The translations under genes were made by a program, and so were the position numbers. Positions 1 to 8,248 of a stretch of 64,000 bases of DNA are shown in pieces. Source of the DNA: Verrucomicrobiaceae bacterium E54 (GTDB taxonomy: Bacteria > Verrucomicrobiota > Verrucomicrobiia > Verrucomicrobiales > Akkermansiaceae); the NCBI GenBank assembly GCA_022548915.1, contig JAKZES010000001.1:62001-126000 (forward strand), in the 5' to 3' direction. Under the pieces are notes generated by a model. The model saw nothing but the letters and a program-made list of their open reading frames with translations, was not told where the DNA came from and did not search any database. Within the stretch, counting starts at the first letter, position 1. Each line of letters opens with the position of its first letter.

Positions 1-216
1 GCTCTTGATCTGTTTCGGGCCTGATCGATGGTTTTCCGCGAGCATCTTTGCCCACGAAAGGGCTCGGGAGGGATTGTTCTCCCAGAAGTAGGCCCCGGAA
101 CCCAGCCAATCGAAAGAGTTCCTGCTCTCCCTGACCTCGGTCTTGCCTCCGAGAATCTTTTCCGCCACTTCCCGGTCGCAGCCGTGGTAGCCGAGTACCA
201 ACCCGGGGATCCTCAT
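1..216 (-). CDS. Partial ART-like (toxin-type) protein, N-terminal 72 aa
   Basis: This gene is absent from the ORF track because it runs off the left edge; I translated it by hand. The ATG (complement of 214-216) overlaps the stop of the small upstream gene as ATGA, so the two are probably translationally coupled. The 72 visible residues include 'LGYHGCDREVAEKIL' and 'WLGSGAYFWENNPSRAL'. A His in a YHG context followed by a G-x-YFWE block resembles the start of an ADP-ribosyltransferase-like fold, as in DUF3990-type toxins. That comparison is from memory. The C-terminal catalytic part lies outside the window, so enzymatic activity cannot be judged. Small upstream partner plus ART-like protein is a typical toxin-antitoxin arrangement. 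Confidence 0.6.
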   Translation of the reverse strand, partial: MRIPGLVLGYHGCDREVAEKILGGKTEVRESRNSFDWLGSGAYFWENNPSRALSWAKMLAENHRSGPKQIKS

Positions 217-383
217 CCTCCGTATCGCTTGGGCAATCGCCCGGTCGGCGTCAGAAATCCATGTTCTACCAGGAACTCCCTGGCCTTCCCTTCCTCGATC
301 AGGCGGGCCGCAAAGAGGCGGATCGCCTCGGCCTCGGCCTTGCGATCATTCTCAGGACGCTTCCGTTCCTTGTTCTCGGCCAC
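213..383 (-). CDS. Small antitoxin-like protein, 56 aa
   Basis: I place the start at a GTG (complement of 381-383) rather than at the ATG 41 codons upstream, because only the last 56 residues look like real protein: a charged helical stretch 'ENDRKAEAEAIRLFAARLIEEGKA' (split here: 'ENDRKAEAEAIRLF' then 'AARLIEEGKA') followed by 'LTPTGRLPKRYGG'. No clear ribosome binding site supports either start. The stop overlaps the ATG of the ART-like gene by ATGA. A short charged helical protein upstream of a putative toxin suggests an antitoxin or immunity partner, but no DNA-binding motif is recognisable, so the function is inferred from context only. Confidence 0.5.
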   Translation of the reverse strand: MAENKERKRPENDRKAEAEAIRLFAARLIEEGKAREFLVEHGFLTPTGRLPKRYGG

Positions 384-905
384 CGACGAAATACAGCACG
401 GCTGCGCTTCCGTCGCGAGTAAAAACCCAAGCGATGAGGCACCGGCTCCCCGAGGGTCCATCGCCCGCGGAGGCCGCGCCTGCCATCTGCGATCTCCCAT
501 CCCCAAGGCACTCGGCGTGAATTTCCGGGAGGCGGCGGCTTGCCGCCGGGGAACGAACGTTCATGATGACATCATCCGGCAGGTGGAGGGCTTGAGGCGG
601 CCCAGGCAGCCCGCCGCGCGCCGGGTCCGGCCTTTTGACGGGCGGAAAGGCGGCGACTGGATCGTTGATTCGCATCGCCCCGGAAGTTCGGTACGGCTGC
701 GATCCCTGCCGGGATCGATGCCCATTTTTCCCCTCCATCCCGGGGTGCATCCGCCGGGCGGATGACCCCGGGCCAATGGCTCCGATCCCTCCGGGATCCA
801 AGGTGGACGAGGCGGACGAGGCGGACGTCGGATTTCGTGGTGTGCATCCCATGGATCCAATCCATCTTGGTCCGACGCTTCCCCGGCTTGATCACCCTGG
901 CCGGA
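384..905. other. Intergenic region with palindromic repeats, no supported gene
   Basis: The ORFs here (28-765 plus, 352-852 minus, 572-895 minus) have Pro/Arg/Gly-rich shadow-like translations and overlap each other in several frames. The right half (700-827) carries several palindromes and a short tandem repeat, described separately. No promoter could be assigned; transcription of the minus-strand toxin-antitoxin-like pair presumably begins in the 384-600 part. Confidence 0.5.
700..827. repeat. REP-like cluster of palindromes plus 9-bp tandem repeat
   Basis: Three hairpins can be read directly. CGATCCC-TGCC-GGGATCG lies at 700-717. A near-perfect 34-nt inverted repeat lies at 739-772, with arms CCCGGGGTGCATCCGCC and GGGCGGATGACCCCGGG. 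GATCCC-TCC-GGGATC lies at 784-798. The first and third share the GATCCC/GGGATC stem. Just downstream, GGACGAGGC is repeated about 2.5 times (805-827). The block sits beyond the 3' end of the PhoD-like gene, which fits a repetitive extragenic palindrome or a transcription-termination role. Copy number in the genome is unknown. Confidence 0.6.
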
Positions 906-3236
906 TCAGCGGATCCGGTTGCCGGAGGCGGGATCGATGACGATGGGCCAGCCGGGGTAGGGTTGGTTGTCGGGCGCCGCTTTTTCCGGGGCCGCCCAGT
1001 AGGGCCAGTTCTCCAAGGTCACCTGACCGGAGGAAGGCTCGAAGGTGATCACCGCGTAGCCCACGGCCCGGTCGAAGAGGCGGCCGGGTTCGCGGTCGAT
1101 GTCGTGGGGGTTGGCGACCGCGTGGAGGGTGAAGGCGTTGCCGAAGCCGTCCTTGAAGTCTCCGAGCCACTTCGGGTCGCCACTGCGGCGGTTCTTGCCC
1201 TCTTCCCGGGGCATCCAGCGGCGGGGCCAGACGTTGGCGATGGCGGGGGTGGAGATCCACCACGGGCCGTCTTTCCAGGTCTTGGTGCCGTATTGGCCGG
1301 TGGTTCCGAGATGCTGGTCGCCGGTGATGTGGAGAGCTCCGGCCTCGGCGAGCAGCTCGAGGGCCAGGTTGCGCTTCGCGCGCGGCCAGCCATTGGTGTC
1401 GAAGTCGGCCTTGGGTTCGTCGTCCGGAGCGTATTCGCCGGGCTTGTACACCGGCAGCGAGGGGACGTGCTTGTCGTGATGGATGTCCTTGGGAAGCGTC
1501 TGCGGCGCGCACCACGGCGACTGCGAGACCGCGACCCGGAAGCGGGCGCCCTTGGCCGGGTTGCGGGCCCAGCGGCGGAGGAAGGCTTCCTGCCGCGGGC
1601 CGAGAAGTTCGGCTTCGGGATGGTCGGAGGACTCGACCGGATCCCAGCGAAGATTGGCGGGCCATCCGTTTTCGATCTCGGCTTCCGGCAGCAGGTCGCG
1701 CGGGGCGGACTTGAACTGGCGGTCGGCCAGCACCGCGATGTCGAGGGGCCCGAACTCGTAGGTGGTGAAGTAAACACTCATGCCGCTGCGGCAGGGCGCC
1801 GGGTCGGCGGGCTCGGGCAGGTTTCCGGTCTGGCTCCGGTGGACGACGTTGACGAACTCGGTGGACATCTTGTAGCCGCCGGAGTCCTGCGAGGGATTGC
1901 CGAAGCCTTGGGTGGTGTCGGAAGGCTCGCCGCCTTCGCCCCAGAGGTTTCCGTGGAACACGTCGTGGTCGTCCGGAATCGTGATCGACGGACGGTCGCG
2001 CAGCAGTTCGCGCCAGGTCCAACCGTGCATGGCGTATTTCCGGAGGTAGGAAATCAGAGAGCGGTCATTCGGTTTCTGGTCGTAGATCAGCCCGTAGCCA
2101 CCGATGCCCTCGTAGATCTGGTCGCCGTGGAACGTGAGCAGATCGGGTTCATGCGCGGCGACGTTGGCGACGAGTTCGGGGTGGGGGAAGCCGGTCGCGT
2201 CGTTGCAGGAGAGCGCCGCCACCTTGATCGGCCCGGACTTCGGGAGGGCCCGGATGGTGCCTTCCCAGGTGTCGCCGGCCAGCAACACCTTGAAGGGGGT
2301 ATCGGCATTTGTCGGCACGCTGCGGACGCGGAAAAGAGCCGTGCGGGAATTGCCATCGAGGTCGGCCAGGATGGGCTCGCGTCCGGGAAGTTCGAGGGTC
2401 GCCTGCATGTCGGCCCTGCGGTCGAAGGGAGCGGCCTGAACCAGCAGTCGCAGCACGCCGGCATTGTCGAGCGTGTAGGTGCTCCAGAGAATGGGTCCGA
2501 AGGCGCGCTCGGGATGGGCATCGACCCGGCCGCCACTGATGTCGACGGAGGAAAAGGCGAAACGTCCTTCATCGCCGCGCTTCTGCGCGATCGGCTTCTG
2601 GCGAGGGGGGCGCGGCTTGGCGGCGTCCATGTTTGCGGGAAGCTGGGTGGTCGCCATCAGGGCGACCAGCCCGCGCAGGCGGGTTTCGTGAACGCTGCGC
2701 GAGAATTTCGCGAGCAGTCGGCCGGTGCCATCCGAGGCGCGCAGGGTGCATTGAAACAAACCGCCCTCGATCGGCTCGGCCTTGAACTCGAGCCGGATGT
2801 TGCGCAGGGGCATCTCGACGGTCTCGTCGCTATCGGCGTCCGAGCCGATGATGAGCCGACCATCGAAGCGGATCCCGACGGGCAGGCCCGCGCCGTTGAC
2901 GGCCGCGTCGCGGTAGTCATCGACGAGGCCCTGCCGGCCCAGTTCGAATCCCACGTAGCCTTCGCCCCGGGTTTCAAAGGAGATCTGGTCGATGGTGGTC
3001 CGGACGTTGAAGGCCTCCCGGGCATCTCCCAGCTCGGCGGTCAGGATGACGACATTCCGCCCGCCGCCCGAAAAGCGGTTTTCAAGGCGTCCGTTGTTGA
3101 GTTCCCAGTCCTCGGCGGGATTGGCCCAGAAGTCGGCGCCCGGCCAGGGCCGCTCGATCTGGGGCGGGATCGCCGGCACCACTGAATCGGCAAGGATGGC
3201 GGCACTCGTGAACAGCAGGAGAAGAAGGGGTCTCAC
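906..3236 (-). CDS. PhoD-like phosphatase, secreted
   Basis: This 776-aa protein starts with a clear Sec signal ('MRPLLLLLFTSAAILADS'), so it is probably exported. An N-terminal beta-rich region of about 300 residues precedes a PhoD-like metallophosphatase domain. The metal-binding blocks 'TFHGDQIYE' (about residue 369), 'IPDDHDVFHGNLWGE' (about 420) and 'HITGDQHLGTTGQYG' (about 635) are typical of the PhoD-like superfamily, which binds Ca/Fe and hydrolyses phosphate esters. The length exceeds that of classical alkaline phosphatase D because of the N-terminal extension. It is alone on its strand and divergent from the sigma-factor gene. The exact substrate is unknown; assignment to the superfamily is fairly safe. 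Confidence 0.85.
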   Translation of the reverse strand: MRPLLLLLFTSAAILADSVVPAIPPQIERPWPGADFWANPAEDWELNNGRLENRFSGGGRNVVILTAELGDAREAFNVRTTIDQISFETRGEGYVGFELGRQGLVDDYRDAAVNGAGLPVGIRFDGRLIIGSDADSDETVEMPLRNIRLEFKAEPIEGGLFQCTLRASDGTGRLLAKFSRSVHETRLRGLVALMATTQLPANMDAAKPRPPRQKPIAQKRGDEGRFAFSSVDISGGRVDAHPERAFGPILWSTYTLDNAGVLRLLVQAAPFDRRADMQATLELPGREPILADLDGNSRTALFRVRSVPTNADTPFKVLLAGDTWEGTIRALPKSGPIKVAALSCNDATGFPHPELVANVAAHEPDLLTFHGDQIYEGIGGYGLIYDQKPNDRSLISYLRKYAMHGWTWRELLRDRPSITIPDDHDVFHGNLWGEGGEPSDTTQGFGNPSQDSGGYKMSTEFVNVVHRSQTGNLPEPADPAPCRSGMSVYFTTYEFGPLDIAVLADRQFKSAPRDLLPEAEIENGWPANLRWDPVESSDHPEAELLGPRQEAFLRRWARNPAKGARFRVAVSQSPWCAPQTLPKDIHHDKHVPSLPVYKPGEYAPDDEPKADFDTNGWPRAKRNLALELLAEAGALHITGDQHLGTTGQYGTKTWKDGPWWISTPAIANVWPRRWMPREEGKNRRSGDPKWLGDFKDGFGNAFTLHAVANPHDIDREPGRLFDRAVGYAVITFEPSSGQVTLENWPYWAAPEKAAPDNQPYPGWPIVIDPASGNRIR

Positions 3237-3719
3237 AACGGGAGCTTGAAAGCGACAACCGGGCTTGGCAACCCCACGGATCCATCACCCGGGCATTGTT
3301 GGTAATCTGTGAATGCAAATATTTAAGACATCAAAAGTATCTAAATATCAGCGATTTACGACTTGCCATGATATGTGGATAAGTTCTTAATCAACGCCGT
3401 TCACCTAACACCCGCATGGCAACCGTGCCCGTACCCCCCAGGGAGCGCGCCGGACGGGAGTCGAGGTTCTCACCCAACCCCAACTTCCCAGAACCATGAG
3501 CCGAGAGGCTGTCAAGAAAGTTGCCTTCCTCGGGAAGGCCCCCAGCAACCGCACCGACCTGCACCGGATTCTCCAGCTGGCCGGTCGCCTGATCGATCAC
3601 CGGCCCGGCGAATCCCGGCTGATGCCTTCGAACGTGATTCCCTTTCCAGGGACTCATCGACCCGGAAAGAAATATTCTTGGGAATAGCATGCGGCCGGAG
3701 CATCTCCGACCGTGTGCAG
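3237..3719. other. Divergent intergenic region with AT-rich core
   Basis: This lies between the minus-strand PhoD-like gene and the plus-strand sigma-factor gene. Positions about 3290-3410 are strikingly AT-rich compared with surroundings, which fits a divergent promoter region, although I could not fix convincing -35/-10 pairs. A 63-codon plus-strand ORF (3496-3687, beginning MSREAVKKVAF) ends just before the sigma gene. It has no recognised domain and I do not call it as a gene. Confidence 0.45.
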
Positions 3720-4250
3720 ATGAGTGAGTTCCAGGATCTGGTCGACGCGCACTACGAGGCGCTCTACCGCTTTGCGCTCTCGTTGTCGAAGAATCGCGAG
3801 ACCGCCGCGGATCTGGTGCAGCAGACCTTCTGCATCTGGGCCCGCAAGGGTGGCCAGCTCCGCGACCGATCCAAGGCCAAGACCTGGCTCTTCACCACGC
3901 TGCACCGGGAATTTCTGGCCCACGCCCGCAAGGCCCGGCGGTTCTCGGACGAGGAACTGACCGAGGCGGTCGCGGGACGGGTCGAGGCGACCGAGGACGA
4001 GTCGGATCGCCATCTCGACGGCCAGCGGGCGCTCGAACTGCTCGGGGAACTCGACGAGACCTTCCGCGCCCCCATCGTCCTTTTTTACCTCCAGCAGCAC
4101 AGCTACAAGGAGATCGCCGAGATCCTCGACGTGCCGATCGGCACCGTGATGTCGAGGATATCCCGTGCCAAAGCGATGCTGCGGCGCCGGATGACCAGCG
4201 AGCCGTCGAGCGCGCCGAAAAACATCCTGCGCCTGCAGCGCGAAGCCTGA
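3720..4250 (+). CDS. ECF (sigma-70 family) RNA polymerase sigma factor
   Basis: The start is the ATG at 3720 (MSEFQDLV, 176 aa); the longer ORF in the track adds low-complexity residues with no family support. Region 2 is visible at about 8-75 ('HYEALYRFALSLSKNRETA', 'LVQQTFCIWARKG') and region 4 at about 115-165 ('YKEIAEILDVPIGTVMSRIS', the helix-turn-helix that reads the -35 element). The length and lack of region 3 are typical of ECF sigma factors. The next gene starts 9 nt downstream and encodes a membrane protein with a cytosolic N-terminus, so the two probably form a sigma/anti-sigma pair. The stimulus and regulon are unknown. Confidence 0.9.
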   Translation: MSEFQDLVDAHYEALYRFALSLSKNRETAADLVQQTFCIWARKGGQLRDRSKAKTWLFTTLHREFLAHARKARRFSDEELTEAVAGRVEATEDESDRHLDGQRALELLGELDETFRAPIVLFYLQQHSYKEIAEILDVPIGTVMSRISRAKAMLRRRMTSEPSSAPKNILRLQREA

Positions 4251-4259
4251 CCCTCCACC

Positions 4260-5138
4260 ATGGACAGAGACCAAGCCAAGTTCATCCTGAGCAGTTTCCG
4301 CCCCGACGGTGCGGATGCGGACGCGCCGGAATTCGCCGAAGCCCTGCATCTCGCGATTGCCGATCGTGAACTGGGCGACTGGCTGGCGAAGGAACGTGCC
4401 GATGATGCCCTTTTCGCGGGCGCCCTGGCGAAGCTGAATCTGCCGGAGGATCTCAGGGACGGCATTCTTGCCGCCATGGCGGCGGAGCGCGGCCTCGAAC
4501 CGCCCCGCGACGACCAGGACCTCGCTTTCGCCGAGGCCTTGGCGGCGGTCCGGCCTCCCGCCGGGCTGCGCGAGGAGGTGTTGATCGCCATGAAGCAATC
4601 GGCGCCCCGCAAGTCCGGCTGGCGATGGGCCGTGCCGCTGGCGGCTGCGGCGGGGATCATGCTGGCGCTGAAACTAACCTCGGACGAATCCTCGTTGCCG
4701 GATGCTCCGGTGGTGTCGGGCGCGGTTCCGGTTTCGCACGTCGAGGCGGCGGCGATCGAAGCCCTGACGTCGCCCGGATTCTCGCTGGAGCAGAAGTCCG
4801 CCGATCACGAAGAGCTCTTTCGCTTCATCCGGGCCAGCAACCGGGCGTGTCCGGCCGGCTGCATTCCAAAGGGGCTGCAAAAGGTGCCCGGCCTCGGATG
4901 CCGGACCATCGAGGTCGATGGCAAACCCGGCGCGATCGTCTGCTTCCTTCGGGGCGAGAATGACGTCGTGCATCTCGTGGTCTTCCGCATCGAGGACGTC
5001 GAGGTTTCCAGCGGCGATGGCGCCGGGCCGGAACTGGAACAGCATGGCGAATGGGCGGTCGCCAAGTGGGCCGAGAAGGGACGGGCCTTCCTGTTGCTGG
5101 GGCATTCGGATGTCGAGGAACTCGGCGAGCTTTTCTGA
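4260..5138 (+). CDS. Putative membrane anti-sigma factor
   Basis: This 292-aa protein directly follows the ECF sigma gene, probably in the same transcript. Residues 1-118 are acidic, Ala/Leu-rich and helical and would be cytosolic. A single hydrophobic segment ('WAVPLAAAAGIMLALKL', about 122-138) is followed by an approximately 150-residue exported part containing paired cysteines ('CPAGC', 'GLGCRTIEV', 'AIVCFLRGE'). This topology suits an anti-sigma factor that holds the sigma factor at the membrane. No canonical zinc-binding HxxxCxxC motif is present, so it is not a ZAS-type protein. The role is inferred from topology and operon position, with moderate confidence. Confidence 0.6.
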   Translation: MDRDQAKFILSSFRPDGADADAPEFAEALHLAIADRELGDWLAKERADDALFAGALAKLNLPEDLRDGILAAMAAERGLEPPRDDQDLAFAEALAAVRPPAGLREEVLIAMKQSAPRKSGWRWAVPLAAAAGIMLALKLTSDESSLPDAPVVSGAVPVSHVEAAAIEALTSPGFSLEQKSADHEELFRFIRASNRACPAGCIPKGLQKVPGLGCRTIEVDGKPGAIVCFLRGENDVVHLVVFRIEDVEVSSGDGAGPELEQHGEWAVAKWAEKGRAFLLLGHSDVEELGELF

Positions 5139-5223
5139 CCCGCGCCGCCCGCCCGTGCCAGACCCGCGTTGACCGTGCCACACGAGCTCGGGATTGACCC
5201 TGCGGGGGAAATCTGGCGTTATT

Positions 5224-5241
5224 GCTTAAGCAGGCTTAAGC
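5224..5241. promoter_or_regulatory. Repeated palindrome GCTTAAGC upstream of aminotransferase
   Basis: Two copies of the 8-bp palindrome GCTTAAGC separated by AG end 2 nt before the ATG of the aminotransferase gene. A palindrome repeated at this position could be an operator blocking translation initiation or transcription. There is no matching regulator nearby, so this is only a candidate. Confidence 0.3.
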
Positions 5242-5243
5242 AT

Positions 5244-6341
5244 ATGGCGATTCCCGAAAGAATTCTCATGGGTCCGGGTCCGAGTACGGTGCCGGACCGG
5301 GTGCGGCGGGCGATGGCGGCACCGACGATCGGTCACCTCGATCCGCGTTTCATTGAGATCCTCGAGGAGACCAGCGGCATGCTGCGCGAACTCTTCGGCA
5401 CGGAGAATCCCCTGACCTTTCCGGTCTCGGCGACCGGCATGGGCGGGATGGAGTGCGTCGTGGCCAATCTGCTGGAGCCCGGCGACCAGGCCATCGTCTG
5501 CGTCAACGGCCTCTTCGGCGAGCGCATGGTCGACCTGATGGAACGCTACGGCGTCAGGGTGCACCGGCTCGACAAGGAATGGGGCGGGGTTTTCAGCGTC
5601 GAGGAAATCGAGGCGGAAGTGCACCGGCACCCGAAGGCGAAGGCCCTGGGGATCGTTCACGCCGAAACGTCGACCGGGGCGCATCAGCCGCTCGAAGGCG
5701 TCGCCAGGATGCTCCACGAGGAGGGCATGCTTCTCATCGCCGACGTCGTGACCTCGCTCGGAGGTCATGAGGTGAAGATCGACGAGTGGCATGTGGACGC
5801 CGCCTACTCGGCAACCCAGAAATGCCTTTCCTGCCCTCCGGGCTTGTCTCCGGTGACCTTTTCCCCGGCCGCGGTGGAGGTGATGGAACGCCGCAAGACC
5901 CGCCCGGTTAGCTGGTATTTCGATGTCGCGATGCTTCGCGAATACTACGAAGGCAGTAGCCGGAGGGCGTATCACCACACTCCCCCGGTGAATCTCATCT
6001 ACGCCCTGCGCGAGGCGCTCGCGATCATCCTCGAGGAGGGGCTCGACGCGCGGATCGCGCGCCACGCCGCCGCCCACCGCCGGCTGCGGGCGGGCCTGGA
6101 GGAGATCGGGCTCGACTACCTCCCGGAGCATTCGCTGCACACGCTCAATTGCGTCCGGATTCCGGAAGGGGCCGACGATGCCGGCGTGCGGGCGGCGATG
6201 CTCGACAGCTATGGCATCGAAATCGGTGGCGGGCTCGGCCCGCTGTCCGGCAAGGTCTGGCGCATCGGCTTGATGGGCCACTCGGCGACCCAGGCCAACG
6301 TCGATCTGGTCCTGGCGGCGCTGGTGGATTGCCTCGAGTAA
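5244..6341 (+). CDS. Class V aminotransferase (alanine/serine-glyoxylate type)
   Basis: The chosen start is the ATG at 5244 (MAIPERILMGPGPS, 365 aa), because fold-type I aminotransferases of this family begin close to the 'GPGPS' block; the track's upstream extension lacks homology-like sequence. The PLP-binding lysine is K193 in 'SATQKCLSCPPGL', the hallmark of the alanine-glyoxylate / serine-pyruvate / ureidoglycine-glyoxylate group. Other typical blocks are 'SATGMGGMECVVANLL' and 'HAETSTG'. The enzyme would transfer an amino group to glyoxylate or pyruvate in the cytosol. No purine-degradation genes are nearby, so the ureidoglycine role is not supported by context. It is convergent with cstA, with only 5 nt between the stops. 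Confidence 0.85.
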   Translation: MAIPERILMGPGPSTVPDRVRRAMAAPTIGHLDPRFIEILEETSGMLRELFGTENPLTFPVSATGMGGMECVVANLLEPGDQAIVCVNGLFGERMVDLMERYGVRVHRLDKEWGGVFSVEEIEAEVHRHPKAKALGIVHAETSTGAHQPLEGVARMLHEEGMLLIADVVTSLGGHEVKIDEWHVDAAYSATQKCLSCPPGLSPVTFSPAAVEVMERRKTRPVSWYFDVAMLREYYEGSSRRAYHHTPPVNLIYALREALAIILEEGLDARIARHAAAHRRLRAGLEEIGLDYLPEHSLHTLNCVRIPEGADDAGVRAAMLDSYGIEIGGGLGPLSGKVWRIGLMGHSATQANVDLVLAALVDCLE

Positions 6342-6346
6342 GCCAC

Positions 6347-8176
6347 TCAACCCCGGCCCGGGATCGCCGCAGGCTCCTCCAGCAGGCCCTTGGCCCGGTT
6401 CCAGGCTCCGAGCGCTTCGACGACGATCCAGGCTTCCAGCCCGAGGGTCGCGATGCCGAAGGCTCCGAGCAGGAAATTCGGGTTCTCTCCGGTGAGCCAC
6501 GCGCCGTTGCCGACGAAGAGCTGCATCACCATCGCGATCGCGGGCAGGGCCAGCATGAAGAACGCGGGCAGGGCGACGAACCACAGCGGCAGGTTCCGCC
6601 GGTGGAGCCAGAAGAGGATGACGAGGAAGGCCAGCCCGCCGAGCAGTTGGTTGGTGGCTCCGAAAAGCGGCCACAGGATCATGCCGCCCTTGCCGAGGTT
6701 CTGCAGTTCCCAGGCGGCGCCGGGGGCGGGCAGGGCGGCGAGCGCGCCGGCGATCACGACTGCGAAGAGGGTGGCGGCGTGCTTTCCGCGCAGCGGGCGA
6801 ACGCCGGTGGCCGCGGCAAGCTCCTGCGTCACGTAGCGCTGCAGGCGGCAGGCGGAGTCGAGCGTGGTGGCGGCGAAGGAGGCGACGAAAACCCCCATCA
6901 GGGCGACGGCGAACTCCGGTTTCAGGTTCAGGGCCTTGAGGAAGTTCGCACTGCCGTCGACAAAGGCCCCGACCTTCGCGGCAAGGCCTCCGGCCGACTG
7001 CCAGGTCGCGTAGCGGGCGTGATAGGCGGCTTCGCCGGTGAGGATGGCCCCGGTCTTTTCGCCATCGATGATCTCCGGGATGCCGAGACCCAGCCCGGCG
7101 ACGCAGGCGAGGATGACGAGCACCGCGAGAAAGCCCTCGGTGAGCATCGAGCCGTAGCCGACGAACTGGGCGTCGGTCTCCGACTTGAGTTGCTTGGAGG
7201 AGGTGCCGGAGGAAACCAGGCAGTGGAAGCCGGAGATCGCGCCGCAGGCGATGGTGATGAAGAGGAAGGGAAACATCAGCGGGGCGCCCGGTGGCGCGTC
7301 CGTGCCGGTGCGGATCGGCTCGGCCACGATCTCGAGGGCCAGGTGGTCCGGTCCGAAGCCGAACAGCGCGGCGACCACCAAGCCCACCATCACCAGGCCG
7401 AGGGCCGAGAGGAGTTGCAGCGAGTTGATGTAGTCGCGCGGCTGGAGCAGCACCCAGACCGGCAGCACCGATGCCACGTAGGAGTAGGCCAGCAGGATGC
7501 CGACCCAGGCGATGACCGGCAGCTCCGACAGCGCTTCGTTGAAAGCGTGCAGGGGACCCCAGTCGCCAAACCAGACCGTGAGGTACATCACCCCCAGGGC
7601 GAGCAGCGAGGGGACGAAGAGGGAGAAGCCCTTGCGGTGGAGCCAGAGGCCGATGGCGACCGCGATCGGGATCTGGATGAGGCAGGGGAAGATCGACGAC
7701 GGGAACATCCGGAACACCGCCGCGATCACCAGGCCGAAGATCGCCAGCACGATGGTCAGCGCGAGGAAGAGGATCGAGAGGAACAGGATCCGGGCCCTCG
7801 GTGCGAGCATCCGGCCGGAGATGTCGCCGACGGTCTGCCCGCGGTTGCGCATCGAGACGACCAGCGAGCCGAAATCGTGGACGGCCCCGATCAGGATCGA
7901 GCCGAAGAGCACCCACAGCAGCGCCGGGACCCAGCCCCAGATGACCGCCAGGGCCGGACCGACGATGGGGCCGGTGCCGGCGATGGAAGTGAAATGGTGG
8001 CCGAAGACCACGCCCTTGGAGGTCGGCACGTAGTCGGTGCCGTCCTCGTGCTCGATCGAGGGCGGCACGCGGTCGGGATCGAGCTTGAAGATCCGGCGGG
8101 CGAGCCAGCGGCCGTAGGTGTGGTAGGCGATCAGGTAGAGCACCAGCGCACCGATCGCAATGACGAGCGTCTGCAT
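6347..8176 (-). CDS. cstA: CstA-family carbon starvation transporter
   Basis: This 609-aa polytopic inner-membrane protein begins directly with a transmembrane segment (MQTLVIAIGALVLYLIAYHT). It carries the CstA signature near the N-terminus, including 'TDYVPTSKGVVFGHHFTSI' and 'AGTGPIVGPALAVIWGW', followed by more than ten hydrophobic segments. CstA-type proteins import peptides or pyruvate and are classically induced on carbon starvation. The C-terminal DUF4161-like part seems short compared with E. coli CstA (about 700 aa), closer to the BtsT/CstA-like shorter members. It is upstream of the Na/Pi cotransporter stop on the same strand with a gap of 72 nt; co-transcription is possible. Confidence 0.92.
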   Translation of the reverse strand: MQTLVIAIGALVLYLIAYHTYGRWLARRIFKLDPDRVPPSIEHEDGTDYVPTSKGVVFGHHFTSIAGTGPIVGPALAVIWGWVPALLWVLFGSILIGAVHDFGSLVVSMRNRGQTVGDISGRMLAPRARILFLSILFLALTIVLAIFGLVIAAVFRMFPSSIFPCLIQIPIAVAIGLWLHRKGFSLFVPSLLALGVMYLTVWFGDWGPLHAFNEALSELPVIAWVGILLAYSYVASVLPVWVLLQPRDYINSLQLLSALGLVMVGLVVAALFGFGPDHLALEIVAEPIRTGTDAPPGAPLMFPFLFITIACGAISGFHCLVSSGTSSKQLKSETDAQFVGYGSMLTEGFLAVLVILACVAGLGLGIPEIIDGEKTGAILTGEAAYHARYATWQSAGGLAAKVGAFVDGSANFLKALNLKPEFAVALMGVFVASFAATTLDSACRLQRYVTQELAAATGVRPLRGKHAATLFAVVIAGALAALPAPGAAWELQNLGKGGMILWPLFGATNQLLGGLAFLVILFWLHRRNLPLWFVALPAFFMLALPAIAMVMQLFVGNGAWLTGENPNFLLGAFGIATLGLEAWIVVEALGAWNRAKGLLEEPAAIPGRG

Positions 8177-8248
8177 GAGTGGATCGAGAAGTGCCCCACC
8201 ACGGCGGCCGTGTCACGCCCGGAGTCGGCGGTCGGGGTCAGGAGTTCC

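Noticed and set aside
762-3185. 807-aa plus-strand ORF
   Set aside because: Antisense to the PhoD-like gene, Val/Gly/Asp-rich with no family features; the minus-strand frame has a signal peptide and metal-site motifs.
3496-3687. 63-aa ORF before the sigma factor
   Set aside because: No recognisable domain, no clear ribosome binding site; kept only as a note in the intergenic entry.
5226-8216. 996-aa minus-strand ORF
   Set aside because: Runs through the aminotransferase (antisense) and cstA (another frame); Arg/Pro-rich shadow.
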